A stretch of DNA of 64,000 nt from Lentzea guizhouensis (GCF_001701025.1 NZ_CP016793.1:8804001-8868000); one strand, 5' to 3'. Counted from the first letter of the stretch, positions 15,726-25,089 are shown. Notes: a model not told the origin generated them from the letters alone. Program-made: numbers and translations.

Positions 15726-16346
15726 TCAGGGCTCGATGCCCGCCGTCCGCAGCCACACCACCCGGCACGTCTCACAGGCCTGGTCCAGCGCCTCCGGCGA
15801 CACCGCCGAGGCGTGGTAGAACGTCCGCTCGATCATCCAGCACAACGCGCTCGCGAGAGCCCGTGCGCCATCAGGTCCGTCGTGCGCCTCGACACCGGAC
15901 CGCACCAGGGTCTTCGCGATGGCGTCGATGAAGATGTCCGCCGTCTCCGTCCACAGTGCACTCAACTCGGGGATCGAGGACGACTGGTCGATCGCGACCC
16001 GCATGACCAGGCCGTGCTCGTGCCAGCGGTCACGGGTGCGGTACAGGGCGGTCGCGATCGCCTCGCGGGGTGCGGCCGGGTCGTCGGCGGCCGCGCGGGA
16101 CTTCTCGCGCAGGGCTTCCACGGTCCTCGCGAAGAGGGCCACCAGGGCTTCTTGCTTGGAGTTGAAGTAGAAGTACATCGAGCCGCGGGAGAGGCCGGCA
16201 CCTTCGGCGATCTCGGTGGCCGTGAGGGCGTCGAAACCCTTCACCACCAGCAGTTCACCGAGGACGTCGAGGAGCCTCTGCTCCCGCAGGTCCCCTTTGG
16301 ACGGTGCGGCGGAGCGCCGGCGGCGCGTCCTGACCGGTTCAGCCAT
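15726..16346 (-). CDS. TetR-family regulator
   Basis: A 206-residue TetR. The DNA-binding domain contains TEIAEGAGLSRGSMYFYFNS, and the C-terminal half is a helical ligand domain with cysteines in SALCWMIER and ACETCRVVW. It lies 34 bases downstream of the SDR at 16381-17062 on the same strand. The two direct repeats upstream of that SDR are the best candidates for its operator, giving an SDR-tetR operon under self-control. Confidence 0.85.
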   Translation of the reverse strand: MAEPVRTRRRRSAAPSKGDLREQRLLDVLGELLVVKGFDALTATEIAEGAGLSRGSMYFYFNSKQEALVALFARTVEALREKSRAAADDPAAPREAIATALYRTRDRWHEHGLVMRVAIDQSSSIPELSALWTETADIFIDAIAKTLVRSGVEAHDGPDGARALASALCWMIERTFYHASAVSPEALDQACETCRVVWLRTAGIEP

Positions 16347-16380
16347 CGCCTGTCCACCTCCGCTCCCAGGATCGCACGGG

Positions 16381-17062
16381 TCAGTTCGCCGCGATCTGGT
16401 GGCCGTCCGGGAAGTCCGTGGAGCGCGAGAGGTCCTGCCACGCCTCGATGTCCGCGGCGACGGCGGCCCGGCCGGCGGCGACGAGCCGCAGCGCGTCCGA
16501 GCCGAGCAGGAGGTGCACCGGCGGGTTCTCGGCGTTGATCACCTCCAGCACGGCCTCGGCGGCCTTGGCGGGGTTGCCCAGCTGGTTGCCGCCGGCGGCC
16601 CGCCTGGCCGCGCGGATCGGTGCGAAGACCTCGTCGTAGTCCGGGATCGAGCGTGCGCTGCGGACCATCGAGCTGACCGCGAGGACGTGGCCGGAACGCC
16701 GCTCACGCATGCCGGGGAGCACCGCGTGCACGGTCGCCGCGACGCCGAACACGTTGGCCTCGAACTGCGCGCGCAGCTCGACCATCGAGGACTCCTCGAA
16801 CACGCCCTCGTGGCCGTAGCCGGCGTTCGCGATCAGCACGTCGACCGGGCCGCTCGACCTCGCCGACCACCTCGAACACGGCGTCGTCGTCGGTCACGTC
16901 GAGCTGCCGCGCGTGGGCGCGTCCCGGTGCGAGGGCCTCGAAAGCGGCCAGGTCAGCGGCCTTGCGGACGGTGCCGACGACGGTGTGGCCGGCGTCCAGC
17001 GCGCCCTGGGCGAAGGCCCGGCCCAGACCGCTGCTCACGCCGGTGATCAGGAAGGTTCGCGT
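16381..17062 (-). pseudogene. Short-chain dehydrogenase, frame-interrupted and lacking a normal start
   Basis: The N-terminal frame reads TFLITGVSSGLGRAFAQGAL (cofactor motif) up to about 16850. The rest continues in another frame from VDVLIANAGYGHEGVFEESS to the stop at 16381. A single-base change in a C/G run at about 16848 would rejoin them. The first in-frame codons after a TAG at 17078 include no ATG, GTG or TTG before the Rossmann strand, so the original start is lost or also misread. The Y-x-x-x-K motif is not obvious. It probably forms a unit with the TetR downstream. Confidence 0.65.
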
Positions 17063-17076
17063 ACTCGTACAGGATA

Positions 17077-17113
17077 TCTACACGGTGTCGACAAAAATCT
17101 GCACTGTGTCGAC
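17077..17113. promoter_or_regulatory. Direct-repeat operator pair upstream of the interrupted SDR
   Basis: TCTACACGGTGTCGAC (17077-17092) and TCTGCACTGTGTCGAC (17098-17113) match at 14 of 16 positions and are 21 bases apart. Each has a dyad core (ACAC-G-GTGT and CAC-T-GTG). The placement suits repression of the SDR-tetR unit to the left. Confidence 0.6.
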
Positions 17114-17385
17114 TATTGCAACCGGCTTGCCGCGGCCGGGCAACTGCGGGTAAACCTGGCGTCGTGCCCCTGTCCGTCCGTCTCGCCCGTGGCCGCCGGC
17201 CGCGTGGTTGTCGCGCGCCCGCACGGCGCGTGCTCGGACGCAGGGTTCGGTACGTGATCGGCTCCGAGGCGGGTCAGGTCGACGGGATGCGATGGCGTCG
17301 TGCGCCGCGCGTCGCGCGGGACCGCTGACTCCCCGACCACTCACGACACCACCCAGGTCTCCCCCTGGGTCAGGAGCACATCGCC
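17114..17385 (+). promoter_or_regulatory. trpBA leader region with hairpin at the ribosome site
   Basis: There is no convincing gene in these 272 bases. Just before trpB, ACCCAGG (17351-17357) pairs with CCTGGGT (17364-17370) around a six-base loop, ending one base before the AGGAG ribosome site. It could tune trpB translation. A 13-codon ATG frame with one Trp codon (about 17288-17329) exists but lacks the Trp run of a classical attenuator leader. Confidence 0.35.
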
Positions 17386-18612
17386 ATGCCCGACTTCTTC
17401 TTCCCGGCTGCGCCGGGAGCCTTTCCCGGCCCCGACGGGTACTTCGGCGCCTTCGGCGGGCGGTTCGTCCCGCAGGCGCTCGTCGCGGCCGTCGACCAGG
17501 TCGCTGCCGAGTACGAGCAGGCCAAGACCGATCCCGCCTTCATCGCGCGGTTCGAAGACCTGCTCGCGCACTACGTCGGCCGGCCGAGCGCGCTCACCGA
17601 GGCGCCTCGCTTCGCCGGGCACGCCGGTGGCGCACGGGTCTTCCTCAAGCGCGAGGACCTCAACCACACCGGTTCGCACAAGGTGAACAACGCGCTGGGC
17701 CAGGCACTTCTGGCGCAGCGGATGGGCAAGACGCGCATCATCGCCGAGACCGGCGCCGGGTCGCACGGCGTCGCGACCGCCACCGCGTGCGCGCTGACCG
17801 GCCTCTCCTGCACCGTCTACATGGGAGAGACGGACATGCGCCGCCAGGCGGTCAACGTGGCGCGGATGGAGCTGCTCGGCGCCGAGGTCGTCCCGGTGAC
17901 GTCCGGGTCGCGCACGTTGAAGGACGCCATCAACGAGACGTTCCGCGACTGGGTCGCCCGCACCGAGGACACGCACTACCTGTTCGGCACGGTCGCGGGC
18001 CCGCACCCGTTCCCGGCCATGATCCGCGACTTCCAGCGCGTCATCGGCGTCGAGGCACGGCGGCAGTTGCTGGAGCGGACCGGACGGCTGCCCGACGCGG
18101 CGGTCGCCTGCGTCGGCGGTGGTTCCAACGCGATCGGCCTGTTCCACGCGTTCCTCGACGACCCCGGCGTCCGGCTGGTCGGCTGCGAGGCCGCCGGGCA
18201 CGGCGTGGACAGCGGCGAGCACGCGGCGTCCCTCACGGCCGGGGAGCCGGGAGTGCTGCACGGCTCGCGTTCCTACGTGCTGCAGGACGACGAGGGCCAG
18301 ATCCGCGAGGCCTGGTCCATCTCGGCCGGGCTCGACTACCCCGGTGTCGGCCCGGAACACGCGCACCTGCACGACTCCGGCCGCGCCGAGTACCGCCCGG
18401 TCACCGACGAGGCCGCGATGGACGCGTTCCGGCTGCTCGCCACCACCGAGGGCATCGTCCCGGCGATCGAGAGCGCCCACGCGCTGGCGGGCGCACTGGA
18501 GGTCGGCCGCGAGCTCGGCCGTGACGCCGTGGTCCTGGTGAACCTGTCCGGCCGCGGCGACAAGGACCTCGACACCGCCGCCGTCCACTTCGGACTGGAG
18601 CTGGCGCGATGA
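17386..18612 (+). CDS. trpB: Tryptophan synthase beta chain
   Basis: A 408-residue PLP enzyme that condenses indole with L-serine. The PLP lysine lies in [20 protein letters not shown]. The phosphate-binding [12 protein letters not shown], the TrpB block [20 protein letters not shown] and the closing NLSGRGDKD are all present. The length and sequence fit the TrpB1 type, which works with TrpA. ATG 17386 has AGGAG nine bases upstream, and its TGA overlaps the trpA ATG. No trpE, trpD or trpC lies nearby, so this is an isolated synthase pair. Confidence 0.95.
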   Translation: MPDFFFPAAPGAFPGPDGYFGAFGGRFVPQALVAAVDQVAAEYEQAKTDPAFIARFEDLLAHYVGRPSALTEAPRFAGHAGGARVFLKREDLNHTGSHKVNNALGQALLAQRMGKTRIIAETGAGSHGVATATACALTGLSCTVYMGETDMRRQAVNVARMELLGAEVVPVTSGSRTLKDAINETFRDWVARTEDTHYLFGTVAGPHPFPAMIRDFQRVIGVEARRQLLERTGRLPDAAVACVGGGSNAIGLFHAFLDDPGVRLVGCEAAGHGVDSGEHAASLTAGEPGVLHGSRSYVLQDDEGQIREAWSISAGLDYPGVGPEHAHLHDSGRAEYRPVTDEAAMDAFRLLATTEGIVPAIESAHALAGALEVGRELGRDAVVLVNLSGRGDKDLDTAAVHFGLELAR

Positions 18613-19745
18613 GCGGGAACCTGCGACTGCTGACCGACACGCTGGCCCGCGCGAGGCAGGCGGGCCGGGCCGCACTCGTCGCCTACCTGCCCGCCGGGTT
18701 CCCGACCGTCGACGAGGGCATCGCCGCGTTCCTCGCGACCTGCGCGGCCGGGGCGGACGTCGTCGAGGTCGGCCTGCCGCACAGCGACCCGGTGCTCGAC
18801 GGCCCGGTGATCCAGACCGCCGACGACATCGCCCTGCGCGGCGGGGTCCGGATCGCGGACGTCCTGCGCACGGTCCGGGAGGTGCACGCCGCGACGGGCA
18901 AGCCCGTGCTGGTGATGTCGTACTGGAACCCGGTGTCCCGGTACGGGGTCGAGCGGTTCGCGCGCGAGCTGGCCGAGGCGGGTGGCGCTGGCTGCGTGCT
19001 GCCCGACCTGCCGGTCGCGGAGTCCGCCGGGTGGCGCCGGCAGGCCGCGGCGCACGACCTGGCCACCGTGTTCGTGGTCGCGCCGAGCAGCACGGACGCC
19101 CAGCTCGCGGAGACCGCCGCGGCCGGTACCGGGTTCGTCTACGCGTCCGCGCTGATGGGCGTCACCGGAGCCCGCGACTCGGTGGACGCGGCAGCCGCCG
19201 TCCTCGTGCGACGGCTGCGCGCGGTCACCGACCTGCCGGTCTGCGTCGGGATGGGCGTGTCCAACGCGGGCCAGGCGGCCCACGTGGCCGGGTTCGCCGA
19301 CGGCGTGATCGTCGGCTCCGCCCTGGTGGCGGCGCTGCTGGACGCCGCTGATCAGACCGAGGGCAGGGACGCGCTCGACCGGCTCACCGCCAGGCTCGCC
19401 GACGGGTGCGCGCCGGCTCGTCCTGAGCAGGTGCCGGGCTCGCGTCGCGCTTCGGCGCGGGCCCGGCCGCCGGTCGCCACGCCCGGATGCCGCACCAGCC
19501 CAGGAACGCGAGCGCCAGCCACACGTAGCTGTTGCCGACCAGGTGCTGCCACCACGCCCAGTCCAGCTCGCGGTCCCCCGCCGTCGGCAGCCACCAGTGC
19601 GGGCCGACCGCGAACACCGCCGCGACCGCGATGCGCACCCGGCCTCGCAGGAGCAGCAGTGCCGGCGCCGCCCACACCCAGTGGTGCGACCACGACACCG
19701 GTGAGACCAGCAGTCCCGCGGCGGCGACGGCGAGCAGGGCGGTGA
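18609..19745 (+). CDS. trpA: Tryptophan synthase alpha chain, with anomalous C-terminal extension
   Basis: Residues 1 to about 262 are a complete TrpA barrel that releases indole from indole-glycerol phosphate. The catalytic Glu is in [19 protein letters not shown], and [15 protein letters not shown] and GVIVGSALV form phosphate-site loops. TrpA normally ends near residue 265. Here the frame runs on for 115 Arg/Pro/Ala-rich residues antisense to the glycosyltransferase. In the next frame a TGA lies at about 19423-19425, where a normal TrpA would end, so a one-base error near 19400 is likely. The ATG overlaps trpB (ATGA). Confidence 0.85.
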   Translation: MSGNLRLLTDTLARARQAGRAALVAYLPAGFPTVDEGIAAFLATCAAGADVVEVGLPHSDPVLDGPVIQTADDIALRGGVRIADVLRTVREVHAATGKPVLVMSYWNPVSRYGVERFARELAEAGGAGCVLPDLPVAESAGWRRQAAAHDLATVFVVAPSSTDAQLAETAAAGTGFVYASALMGVTGARDSVDAAAAVLVRRLRAVTDLPVCVGMGVSNAGQAAHVAGFADGVIVGSALVAALLDAADQTEGRDALDRLTARLADGCAPARPEQVPGSRRASARARPPVATPGCRTSPGTRAPATRSCCRPGAATTPSPARGPPPSAATSAGRPRTPPRPRCAPGLAGAAVPAPPTPSGATTTPVRPAVPRRRRRAGR

Positions 19746-20595
19746 GGTCGTCGCGCAGCCGTGGCAGCGCGAGCACGGTCAGGGCCAGCACGGCCACGCA
19801 GAGGACCACCCACACCGCCTCGGGCGCACCGAGGCGGAACAGCAGGCCGCGCAACGACTGGTTCGCGCTGTAGGCGAGACCACCGACGCGCTGCGGGTCG
19901 AGCATCGCGTCGAACCAGAACTGCCTCGACTGGTCCGGCGCGAGCACCCAGCCGACCAGACCGGCACCGGCGAACGTGCCGACCGCGGTCAGTGCGGGCC
20001 GCCACCGGCGGCGGGACAGGAAGAACAGCACGAAGACCGCCGGGGTCAGCTTGATCGCGGCGGCGAGCCCGACGAGCGTCCCGCGCGGCCACGGCGTGCG
20101 CGGGAGCAGGCAGTCGGCGGCGACGAACCCGATCAGGACCATGTTGATCTGGCCGAGGTCGAGGCCGCCGCGCAGCGGTTCGAGCAGCAGGCATGCCGCG
20201 GCCAGGCCGAAACCGGCCCACGGTTGGGGATGCCGCAGCGGGTGTGGCAGCGGGTGTCGCAGCGGGTGTCGCAGCGGGTGTCGCAGCGCCGCCGCGTGGC
20301 AGGCCGCCGTGAACAGCGCGAGTCCGGCCGCGGTGAACAGGACGGCGGTGACCGGCAACGGCAACGGCGTGAGGCCGCTGAAGAGCATGGCCGCGAACGG
20401 CGGGTAGGTGAACGGCAGGCCATTGGGGCCTTGGAAGCTCGGGGCGTACAGGTCGGCTCCTGCTCGCCACACCTCACCGCCCGCGAGGTAGACGCGCAGG
20501 TCGAGCAGCCCGGACCCGAAGCTGCGCAAGCACACCCAGACGAGCAGGCAGGCCACGACGACCGCCCACACGCGGCGGGGATCGAGGCGCGTCAT
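19384..20595 (-). CDS. GT87 (DUF2029) polyprenyl-phosphate mannosyltransferase-like membrane protein
   Basis: A 403-residue integral membrane protein with about ten hydrophobic helices, from VWAVVVACLLVWVCLRSFGS to [17 protein letters not shown]. The motifs YPPFAAMLFSGL and GQINMVLIGFVAADCLL, and a loop with SANQSLRGLLFRLG, fit GT87 C-type glycosyltransferases using polyprenyl-phosphate sugars. A His/Arg/Pro/Leu tetrapeptide repeat (RHPL)n, coded by a 12-bp repeat, interrupts an early loop. ATG 20595 has GTGAGG upstream. The C-terminus overlaps the trpA frame. It follows a VanZ-like gene by 86 bases. Confidence 0.8.
   Translation of the reverse strand: MTRLDPRRVWAVVVACLLVWVCLRSFGSGLLDLRVYLAGGEVWRAGADLYAPSFQGPNGLPFTYPPFAAMLFSGLTPLPLPVTAVLFTAAGLALFTAACHAAALRHPLRHPLRHPLPHPLRHPQPWAGFGLAAACLLLEPLRGGLDLGQINMVLIGFVAADCLLPRTPWPRGTLVGLAAAIKLTPAVFVLFFLSRRRWRPALTAVGTFAGAGLVGWVLAPDQSRQFWFDAMLDPQRVGGLAYSANQSLRGLLFRLGAPEAVWVVLCVAVLALTVLALPRLRDDLTALLAVAAAGLLVSPVSWSHHWVWAAPALLLLRGRVRIAVAAVFAVGPHWWLPTAGDRELDWAWWQHLVGNSYVWLALAFLGWCGIRAWRPAAGPAPKRDASPAPAQDEPARTRRRAWR
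20232..20290. repeat. 12-bp tandem repeat inside the GT87 gene
   Basis: About five copies of GCAGCGGGTGTC (one variant with GTGG) are in frame and code for repeated Arg-His-Pro-Leu. The insert falls in a predicted loop and would change length by four residues per unit. Confidence 0.85.
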
Positions 20596-20681
20596 CGCCT
20601 CACTCCACCCCTGCCGGGACCGCAGGCCCGTCACCACCGCCCTCCACCCCCGCCGGGACCGCGGACACGTCACCACCGGGT

Positions 20682-21218
20682 TCACCGCACCACCGCCGCG
20701 GGCCGCCGTCCCAGGGCCAGCACACCCGCAGCCACCACAGCGGCCACCACGGCACCGGCGCTGTTGTTGAGGAAGTCCTGCGTCTCGCACAACCCGCGCC
20801 GGGTGAGCGGCTGCAGGACCTCGACCACCGCGCTCAACGCGATCGCCAGCCCCAGCACGGCGAGCGGTCTGCGGGTCGCCAGCACCGCGAAGAACACCAG
20901 CGGCACGAACAGCATGGCGTTCAGCAACTCCGCCGACCCGTGCAGCGAGAAACCGTTGAGCTGGCAGAACTCGTCGCGCCCCGCCCAGTCCGGCAGCGTG
21001 CGCGAGAACGTCACACCCAGCACCACCCCCAGCGAGATCCCCGCGAGCACCGAGGGAACGGGCCGCCACCAGAACCTCCGCGCCGCGAACCACCCGCCGG
21101 TCCCGAGCACAACCGCTCCGGCCACCACACCGCCCGCGATGAGCGGGTTCGACAGCGCGCCGAGGACCGCGCCGACCGCCCACCCCACCTTGTCCAGCAC
21201 AGGAAACCCTTCGTCCAC
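20682..21218 (-). CDS. VanZ-like membrane protein
   Basis: A 178-residue membrane protein with four or five helices. The VanZ signature is in VVEVLQPLTRRGLCETQDFL followed by NNSAGAVVAAVV. VanZ homologues in actinobacteria are common and usually have unknown roles; the named one gives low-level teicoplanin resistance. It probably precedes the GT87 gene in one transcript. The start is a GTG with a weak ribosome site. Confidence 0.75.
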   Translation of the reverse strand: MDEGFPVLDKVGWAVGAVLGALSNPLIAGGVVAGAVVLGTGGWFAARRFWWRPVPSVLAGISLGVVLGVTFSRTLPDWAGRDEFCQLNGFSLHGSAELLNAMLFVPLVFFAVLATRRPLAVLGLAIALSAVVEVLQPLTRRGLCETQDFLNNSAGAVVAAVVAAGVLALGRRPAAVVR

Positions 21219-21305
21219 ACCGAGATCCGATGTGGACGAGCCTGCCGGGCGAGCGGGTGCGGGCAGATCGGCCGGAGAGCCCGAAGATCATGGCCGTCCG
21301 GCCGT

Positions 21306-21324
21306 CCGAGGAGCAGCTCCTCGG
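21306..21324. terminator. Hairpin downstream of the NarL-type regulator
   Basis: CCGAGGAGC-A-GCTCCTCGG is a perfect 9-bp inverted repeat 15 bases past the response-regulator stop (minus strand). There is no U-run, as usual for high-GC terminators. Confidence 0.5.
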
Positions 21325-21338
21325 CCGTTCGGCTGAGG

Positions 21339-21965
21339 TCAGCCGGCGACCACGTGTGCGCGGAACGCCCACGCCACGACCTCGACGCGGTTGCGCGCGT
21401 CCACCTTGGCCTGCACCGACGCCAGGTGGGCCTTCACCGACGACACCGAGACGCCCAGGGCGACGGCGATCTCGTTGTTGCTCAGGCCCTGCGCGACGTG
21501 GCGCACCACGTCCAGCTCCCGCGGGCTCAGCACGTCGGCGTCGGCGCTCGTGACCGGTGCCACCGACCGCCGCAGCACCCGCAGCACCACCTGCGGTGAC
21601 ACCAGCACGTCACCGCGGGCCGCCGACCGCACCGCCTCGACCAGCAGCCCGGGACTCGCGTCCTTGGTGAGGAAGCCGCACGCACCGAGGTCCAGCGCCC
21701 GGTGCAGCACGTCGTCGCTGTCGAACGTCGTCACCACCACGACACGGGTGTGCGGCGCGAGCTGGCGCGTCACCTCAAGCCCGTCCAGGCCCGGCATCCG
21801 CACGTCGACCAGGCACACCTGCGGGGACAGCTCCTTCGCCCGCTGGACCGCGCTGATCCCGTCCGCCACGTCCGCGACCACGCTCACGTCCGGCTGCGCC
21901 TCCAGGATCAGCCGGAACCCGGCCCGCACCATGTCCTGGTCCTCGGCGATGAGCACGGAGATCAC
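21339..21965 (-). CDS. NarL/LuxR-type response regulator
   Basis: A 208-residue two-domain regulator. The receiver has the acidic pocket LIAEDQDMVRAGF, the phospho-acceptor Asp in CLVDVRMPGLDGLEV, and the Thr and Lys switch residues in VVTTFDSDD and LTKDASP. The LuxR helix-turn-helix LSPRELDVVRHVAQGLSNNE is followed by VSVSSVKAHLASVQAKV. Its start overlaps the histidine kinase stop by four bases (ATGA), so they are a coupled pair. Targets unknown. Confidence 0.92.
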   Translation of the reverse strand: MISVLIAEDQDMVRAGFRLILEAQPDVSVVADVADGISAVQRAKELSPQVCLVDVRMPGLDGLEVTRQLAPHTRVVVVTTFDSDDVLHRALDLGACGFLTKDASPGLLVEAVRSAARGDVLVSPQVVLRVLRRSVAPVTSADADVLSPRELDVVRHVAQGLSNNEIAVALGVSVSSVKAHLASVQAKVDARNRVEVVAWAFRAHVVAG

Positions 21966-22990
21966 GACCGCACCTCCAGCGGCAGCTCGGCCGTGACGAG
22001 CCAGCCCTCCCCCGTCGCGCCCGCGAAGAACCGCCCGCCCAGCTCGTCCACCCGTTCCCTCATCCCCACCAGCCCGAACCCGCCCGCGTGCACCGGCCCG
22101 GTCCTGCCGTCGTCCACAACGGACAGCAGCACGGCGGTCGCCGTGAGCCGCACGTCGACCTCCACCTCGGTGGCGCCGTGGGCGTGCTTGCGGACGTTGG
22201 TCAGCGCTTCCTGCACCAGCCTGAGCACCGACCGCCCGAGCTCCGGCCGCACGTCCCCGGCCAGCTCGATGCTCGTGCGCACCGGCAAACCGGACTTCTC
22301 CACCAGCTGGCGCAGATCGGCGGTCAGGTCGCCGGTCGCGGTCGCGGCACCGTTGTCGCGCAACGTCCTCACCATCGCGCGCATGGCCCCCAACGCGTCC
22401 GTGCCGCCGCCCACGATGCCGGGCAACAGCTCACAAGCCTTGCTCTTGTCCCGTTCGGCCACCACGACCGCGGCCTGCGCCTGTACGAGCATGCCCGTCA
22501 CGTGATGCGCCACCACGTCGTGCAGCTCCCGCGCCATGTCCAGCCGCTCGTCCCGCCGCGCCCGGTCCTGCGCCGCGGCCGCCAGCTCGGCCCGCGACCG
22601 GTCCCGCAGCCGCAGCAACACCCCGCTGCCGGCCGTGACGAGACCGAGCACCAGGACGAGCTCCGCGGTCTGGACCCAGTCGAGGTAGAAGTGCGTCCTG
22701 ACGACCCCGGCGTGCAGGCTGACCACCGCCAGCGCTGCGATCCCCACCGCGGCCCGCAGTGGCGGGGCCTTCCAGGCGAGCAGGAAGGCCAGCGCCATCA
22801 CCACACCGGCCTCGGTGATCCGCACCACCGGCGTGAGGAGCAGCAGCGGCGGGGTGACGCCGGGACCGTCATCGAGAAACGCCCTGGTGAAGCCGCTGAT
22901 CAGACCGGTGGCCGTGAACACGGCCACCACCGCCGCGGCGGCCGCGACGAGCAGCAGGCCTCCTCGCGGCCGACGACGAAGTTCTTCCAC
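21962..22990 (-). CDS. NarL-type sensor histidine kinase
   Basis: A 342-residue membrane kinase. Four or five N-terminal helices form a membrane sensor (VAAAAAVVAVFTATGLISGF onward). The HisKA_3 box is DMARELHDVVAHHVTGM with the phosphorylated His. The ATPase domain has the N box LVQEALTNVRKHAHG and G box GGFGLVGMRERVDELGG. The stimulus is not evident; a membrane-embedded sensor without an extracytoplasmic domain often detects envelope stress. It is upstream of its response regulator with a 4-base overlap. Confidence 0.92.
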   Translation of the reverse strand: MEELRRRPRGGLLLVAAAAAVVAVFTATGLISGFTRAFLDDGPGVTPPLLLLTPVVRITEAGVVMALAFLLAWKAPPLRAAVGIAALAVVSLHAGVVRTHFYLDWVQTAELVLVLGLVTAGSGVLLRLRDRSRAELAAAAQDRARRDERLDMARELHDVVAHHVTGMLVQAQAAVVVAERDKSKACELLPGIVGGGTDALGAMRAMVRTLRDNGAATATGDLTADLRQLVEKSGLPVRTSIELAGDVRPELGRSVLRLVQEALTNVRKHAHGATEVEVDVRLTATAVLLSVVDDGRTGPVHAGGFGLVGMRERVDELGGRFFAGATGEGWLVTAELPLEVRS

Positions 22991-23058
22991 CGCGGCATCG
23001 TAGGAGGCCGGTTGACCACCCGGCCTCCGCCTTCCGACCGAGGCAGGTGGCCATCCGG

Positions 23059-24105
23059 TCAGCCCGTCCCGGCGAGTGCCGTGCCGAGGTTCTCCACGGC
23101 CAGGTACGGGTTGAGGTGCGGGTGCCGGCTGCCGACGGCGATGTCCCGCCAGAAGCGCTGCAGCACGTTCGACGTGTCGAACCCGCTGGTGCCGTGCAGG
23201 TCGAGCATCAGGTCGACGGCGGCCCGGCAGTCCCGGCCGGCGTCCGCGAGCGCCCTCTTCAGCCGAGGCGCGTCCACAGCGGCCAGTTCGCCCGCGTCCG
23301 CCTCACGCGCGACCGCGAGCATCGTGGTCTCGGCGCGTTGCACCAGATAGGCGGCCTCCGCGAGCCAGTGGCGTGCACCGGCGGACTCCCCCATGCGCGT
23401 GTACGCGGTCATGAACGGTTTGCGGTCGGAGGCGAACATCGCGTGCACGGCGTCGAGCGCGCCCTGAGCGGCGCCCACCACAGGGCCGAGGGCCGTCATC
23501 GCGAACAGCATCATGTCGTTGAGCGGGAAGGGGTTCGCCGCCGCGATCCGGTCGGCCGGCACCAGCACGGCGTCGGCTACGAGGGTGTGGCTGCCGGTGC
23601 CGCGCATGCCGGCCATGTGCCAGGTCCGTTCGACGGCCAGGTCGGACGTCGGCATCACGGCGAACGAGAAGGCACCCTCGACCACCAGGCCGAGCAGGGC
23701 CCACGTCGCGTCTTCGCACCCGGAGACGTTCGGCCAGAGCCCGGTGACGCGCACCCCGTCCGGCGTCCGCTCGCCACGGCCACCGGGGACTCCCGAACCG
23801 CAGAAGAGCGCGTCCGGGTCGGCGAAGAACCCGCCACCGGTGACGGCACGCGCGGCCAGGGTCTTCGCGGTGGCGCACGTTCCGACGACCCACGACGTGG
23901 ACGGGCAGGCGCGTCCCAGCGCGGTCAGCTCACGCGCAACGGTTTCCGTTCCCGCCCACGCCCCGCCGTGTTCCTCAGGTGTGCGCAGGGCGAAGAAACC
24001 GTTCTCGCGCAACACTTCCAGGGCTTCACCGGCAGGCCGGTCGTTCTCTTCGGTCTTCATGGCACAGGCGCGCAGAACCGCATCGACGTTCGACTTTTCG
24101 ATCAC
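23059..24105 (-). CDS. Acyl-CoA-dehydrogenase-fold flavoprotein
   Basis: A 348-residue protein with the acyl-CoA dehydrogenase architecture: N-terminal helices (LRENGFFALRTPEEHGGAWA), a middle beta-domain (RTWHMAGMRGTGSHTLVADA) and a C-terminal helical bundle ending in a dehydrogenase-like DLHGTSGFDTSNVLQRFWRD. The sequence is closer to the group-D flavin monooxygenases and N-hydroxylases of this fold (HpaH/DszC-like) than to beta-oxidation enzymes. No reductase partner is adjacent. It is divergent from an AraC regulator. Substrate unknown. Confidence 0.75.
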   Translation of the reverse strand: MIEKSNVDAVLRACAMKTEENDRPAGEALEVLRENGFFALRTPEEHGGAWAGTETVARELTALGRACPSTSWVVGTCATAKTLAARAVTGGGFFADPDALFCGSGVPGGRGERTPDGVRVTGLWPNVSGCEDATWALLGLVVEGAFSFAVMPTSDLAVERTWHMAGMRGTGSHTLVADAVLVPADRIAAANPFPLNDMMLFAMTALGPVVGAAQGALDAVHAMFASDRKPFMTAYTRMGESAGARHWLAEAAYLVQRAETTMLAVAREADAGELAAVDAPRLKRALADAGRDCRAAVDLMLDLHGTSGFDTSNVLQRFWRDIAVGSRHPHLNPYLAVENLGTALAGTG

Positions 24106-24192
24106 CCCACCGACTCAAGCACCTGTTCCCGGCGCCGTGCCATGCGCGACCGGCACCGGTTAATACGCCGTTGCGCCACTAAGCTCGACCCC

Positions 24193-25068
24193 GTGGACCT
24201 GATCAGCGACGCCATCCGGACCGTGCGGGTCGGCACCGCCAACGCGCGGCTGATCAGGCAGACCGCGCCCGGCATCCGGTTCGCCGCGTTCGCCGGCAGC
24301 GGGTTCCACATCATCACCAGCGGCACGTGCTGGCTGATCGGCGGGGACGAGCCGCGGTCGTTGGCGCCGGGCGACATCGTGCTCACGTCGTCCGGTGGTG
24401 AGCACGGTCTCAGCACGCGGCCGTGCGCGCTGGCCGACCTCCCGCTCGTGCGGATGGGACCGCTCCCACCGGCGCCGAGGCCCACGCCGTTCGAGTTCCT
24501 GTGCGGCGCCTACCGGCTGCAGCACCACCGCGCGCCCCAGTACCTGCGCGCGCTGCCGGACCTGATCGCGGTGTCCCCCGACTACGACGGCCGGCCCGAG
24601 TTGCGCTCGCTCGTCGGCCTGCTCGCCGCGGACGCCTCCGCGGCCAGACCGGGGTCCGGTGCGACGTTGCGAGCGGTGCTGGACCTGATCCTCGTGCAGG
24701 TGCTCCAGCAGTGGGAGGAGCACGACGGCGCGTCCTGGCGGCCGGAGGCCGCGCACCCCGGTGTGGTCGCCGCCCTGCGGGAGATCCACGAGAAGCCGCA
24801 GCTGAGGTGGACGGTGGGGCGGCTGAGCGAGGTCGCGGGCCTGCCCCGCGCGGCGTTCTCCCGGCTCTTCACCACGGCGGTCGGTGAGCCCCCCATGAGG
24901 TACGTGACCGGCTGGCGCCTCGGCCTCGCCGCCCAGCTGCTCAGGGAGACCGACCTCGCGCTGGCGCGGATCGCTCCGCAGGTCGGCTACTCGACCGAGT
25001 TCGCGCTGTCGGCGGCCTTCCGCCGCGAGTACGGCGTCTCGCCGGGCCAGTTCCGCTCCGCACCCTGA
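24193..25068 (+). CDS. AraC-family regulator with cupin-type sensor
   Basis: A 291-residue AraC regulator. The N-terminal half is the cupin_6 sensor (FHIITSGTCWLIGGDEPRSL), and the C-terminal half has two helix-turn-helix motifs (TVGRLSEVAGLPRAAFSRLF and IAPQVGYSTEFALSAAFRRE) ending GVSPGQFR. The GTG at 24193 was chosen because it is the first start after the divergent flavoprotein promoter; no good ribosome site is visible, so a leaderless transcript is possible. It probably controls the flavoprotein. Confidence 0.88.
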   Translation: MDLISDAIRTVRVGTANARLIRQTAPGIRFAAFAGSGFHIITSGTCWLIGGDEPRSLAPGDIVLTSSGGEHGLSTRPCALADLPLVRMGPLPPAPRPTPFEFLCGAYRLQHHRAPQYLRALPDLIAVSPDYDGRPELRSLVGLLAADASAARPGSGATLRAVLDLILVQVLQQWEEHDGASWRPEAAHPGVVAALREIHEKPQLRWTVGRLSEVAGLPRAAFSRLFTTAVGEPPMRYVTGWRLGLAAQLLRETDLALARIAPQVGYSTEFALSAAFRREYGVSPGQFRSAP

Positions 25069-25089
25069 TCCGGCGCTCAGAAGGGCACC

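Noticed and set aside
17288..17329. Short frame with one Trp codon as a trp attenuator leader peptide
   Set aside because: Only one Trp codon, mostly Arg and Ala, and no alternative terminator/antiterminator pair could be drawn.
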